This document shows positions 62,721 to 64,000 of a stretch of 64,000 bases of DNA, piece after piece (position 1 is the stretch's first letter; every line of letters begins with the position of its first letter). Origin of the DNA: Pelobium manganitolerans (GTDB lineage Bacteria; Bacteroidota; Bacteroidia; Sphingobacteriales; Sphingobacteriaceae); assembly GCF_003609575.1 (NCBI RefSeq), contig NZ_MBTA01000026.1, positions 186,001 to 250,000 on the forward strand, written 5' to 3'. Below the pieces are notes generated by a model. The model did no database searches. It saw only the letters and a program-made list of their open reading frames with translations, and had not been told where the DNA came from. The translations under genes were made by a program, and so were the position numbers.

Positions 62721-64000
62721 ATGAAGGTTATTATTGCAGAAAAACCATCGGTAGCCAGAGAGCTAGCAAAAGTATTTGGAGCAAACACAAAAAAGGCTGG
62801 CTACATTGAAGGAAAAGGCTTCACTTTCACCTGGGCTTTTGGTCATTTGCTACAACTTGCGCCTCCGCAAGATTATGGCTTTTACGGTTGGCGCGCGCAA
62901 AATTTGCCGATGTTACCAGCTAAATTTAAGCTTGCCGTACGCAAAATAAAAACCAAAGACGGCGTGGTAGAAGACCCCGCGGTACGCAAACAGCTGGATG
63001 TAATCAAAGCACTGTTTGAGGAATGTACAGAAATTATTGTGGCTACGGACGCCGGGCGCGAAGGAGAGCTGATTTTTAGGTACATTTACTATTATCTAAA
63101 ATGCAAAAAGCCTTTCCGCAGACTGTGGATTTCCTCACAAACGGACCAAGCAATAAAAGATGGGTTTCGCAACCTAAAACCCGGAACCGATTATGATACC
63201 CTGTTTTACTCGGCCCATTGCCGTTCAGAGTCGGATTGGTTGGTAGGAATGAATGCCACCCAAGCCCTTAGTATTTCCGCTGGTAACCGCGCGGTTTTGT
63301 CTTTGGGCAGGGTACAAACGCCTACTTTAGCCATGATATGTTCTCGTTTTAATGAGGTGAAGAATTTTGTGCCCGAGACCTACTTTCAGGTAGCTATACA
63401 ACTGAAAAAAGACGAAAGCTTATTTAGGGCGATATCTGCAAAAAATTACAAAACCAAAGAAGAAGCCGAGGAGGTTTTAGAAGCAGTGCTGGATTTAGCC
63501 CGTGGCTACGAAAAGGGCGCAAGGGTGGAGAAAGTGGAAGCAAAGGCTAAAAAAGAACCGCCACCGCTGTTGCACGATTTGAGCTCGCTGCAACAAGAGG
63601 CTAACAAAAAGAAAGGTTACACTGCGGACCAAACTCTGGGCATTTTACAACAATTGTACGAAGGCAAATTGGTAACCTATCCGCGTACCGGCAGCCGTTA
63701 CATCGGTGATGATATTTTTGCTAGCGTTCCGGATTTGATTGCGAAGTTCAAAGATCATCCGCTATTTGGCAAGCAAGCCCAGGTTTTATCATCGCAAAAG
63801 CTAAACAAACGTAGCGTAAATGCTAAAAAAGTAACCGACCATCATGCCATTTTACCCACCGGAGAGCCGGCGGGGCATCTTTCATCGGATAGGCAGGCTG
63901 TTTACGATATGGTGGTAGGGCGTATGCTGGAAGCTTTCCATGAAGAATGTTTAAAAGAAACAACAAAAATCACTTTGGTATCCGGCGCCTTGTTTACAGC
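62721..64000 (+). CDS. topB: DNA topoisomerase III, N-terminal part
   Basis: Open from ATG 62721 to the window end, 426 codons visible, no stop. Type IA topoisomerase: Toprim motif VIIAEKPSVARELAKVFG at residues 3-20, IIVATDAGREGELIFRYIY near 105-120 (DxD-x-E metal site), DWLVGMNATQALS near 172, GRVQTPTLAMI near 195, and the active-site Tyr in LVTYPRTGSRYI near 319. The order is that of TopB, including the insert after the Toprim domain. It relaxes negatively supercoiled DNA and resolves replication/recombination intermediates. Bacteroidota often carry additional topB copies in mobile elements, but there is no sign of one here. Confidence 0.95.
   Translation, partial: MKVIIAEKPSVARELAKVFGANTKKAGYIEGKGFTFTWAFGHLLQLAPPQDYGFYGWRAQNLPMLPAKFKLAVRKIKTKDGVVEDPAVRKQLDVIKALFEECTEIIVATDAGREGELIFRYIYYYLKCKKPFRRLWISSQTDQAIKDGFRNLKPGTDYDTLFYSAHCRSESDWLVGMNATQALSISAGNRAVLSLGRVQTPTLAMICSRFNEVKNFVPETYFQVAIQLKKDESLFRAISAKNYKTKEEAEEVLEAVLDLARGYEKGARVEKVEAKAKKEPPPLLHDLSSLQQEANKKKGYTADQTLGILQQLYEGKLVTYPRTGSRYIGDDIFASVPDLIAKFKDHPLFGKQAQVLSSQKLNKRSVNAKKVTDHHAILPTGEPAGHLSSDRQAVYDMVVGRMLEAFHEECLKETTKITLVSGALFT

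Overview
The window is a gene-dense (about 40% GC by eye) piece of a Bacteroidota chromosome, most likely from the Sphingobacteriaceae (Pedobacter-like). The reasons are a type IX secretion/gliding pair (a large protein with a C-terminal sorting domain followed by PorP/SprF), a DUF4397 lipoprotein, many signal peptides ending in AQ, OmpA and beta-barrel proteins, a Bacteroidota-style S-box leader, and weak Shine-Dalgarno signals. No prophage, integrase, transposase, CRISPR array, rRNA or tRNA was seen. Both edges cut genes: an M61 peptidase on the left and DNA topoisomerase III on the right.

Layout. 1-7.6 kb: M61 peptidase end, Uma2-like protein, small barrel protein, long-chain acyl-CoA synthetase, a striking non-coding tandem array of about 208-bp units (about 4.0-4.95 kb, with an inverted copy of its core at 5.03-5.07 kb), OmpA protein and a nucleotidyltransferase. 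7.7-12.8 kb: two peptidases in a tight pair, an RNA methyltransferase and a BrkB-type membrane protein. 12.9-15.6 kb: TPP riboswitch, PnuT-like thiamine transporter, a translationally coupled acyl-CoA-dehydrogenase-fold protein and a LuxR regulator. 15.7-19.5 kb: a truncated barrel gene, then a methionine unit (S-box riboswitch, metY, attenuator-like hairpin, homoserine dehydrogenase). 19.7-23.4 kb: mgtE, bioB, an acetyltransferase and rpiA. 23.4-26.25 kb: a second TPP riboswitch driving a compact four-gene operon of SAM methyltransferase, AIR-synthase-fold protein, ThiE-like synthase and Trm112-like protein. 26.3-32.9 kb: betaine-type transporter with a universal stress protein, a drug/metabolite transporter, small unknown genes, a tRNA methyltransferase and a rhodanese. 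33.0-38.0 kb: M13 peptidase and valS, which carries an in-frame low-complexity insertion. 38-50.2 kb: lipoproteins, an ECF sigma/anti-sigma-like pair, the type IX cargo plus PorP/SprF, YceI, aconitase. 50.2-53.7 kb: an N-acetylglucosamine-kinase-like protein, a CobW GTPase, and a sugar transferase with a receiver-like N-terminus next to a free receiver protein. 54.2-56.2 kb: a radical-SAM/DUF4130 DNA repair or modification pair. 56.2-64 kb: Ldh-type oxidoreductase, small secreted protein, a sigma-54 response regulator tail-to-tail with a hybrid histidine kinase, an esterase, topB.

Most of the window is housekeeping. The unusual parts are the TPP-controlled operon pairing a class I methyltransferase with a Trm112-type zinc protein, the TPP-controlled flavoenzyme-like gene behind pnuT, the 208-bp tandem array, the valS insertion, and the receiver-fused sugar transferase. 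All functional calls come from reading motifs; no database search was run.
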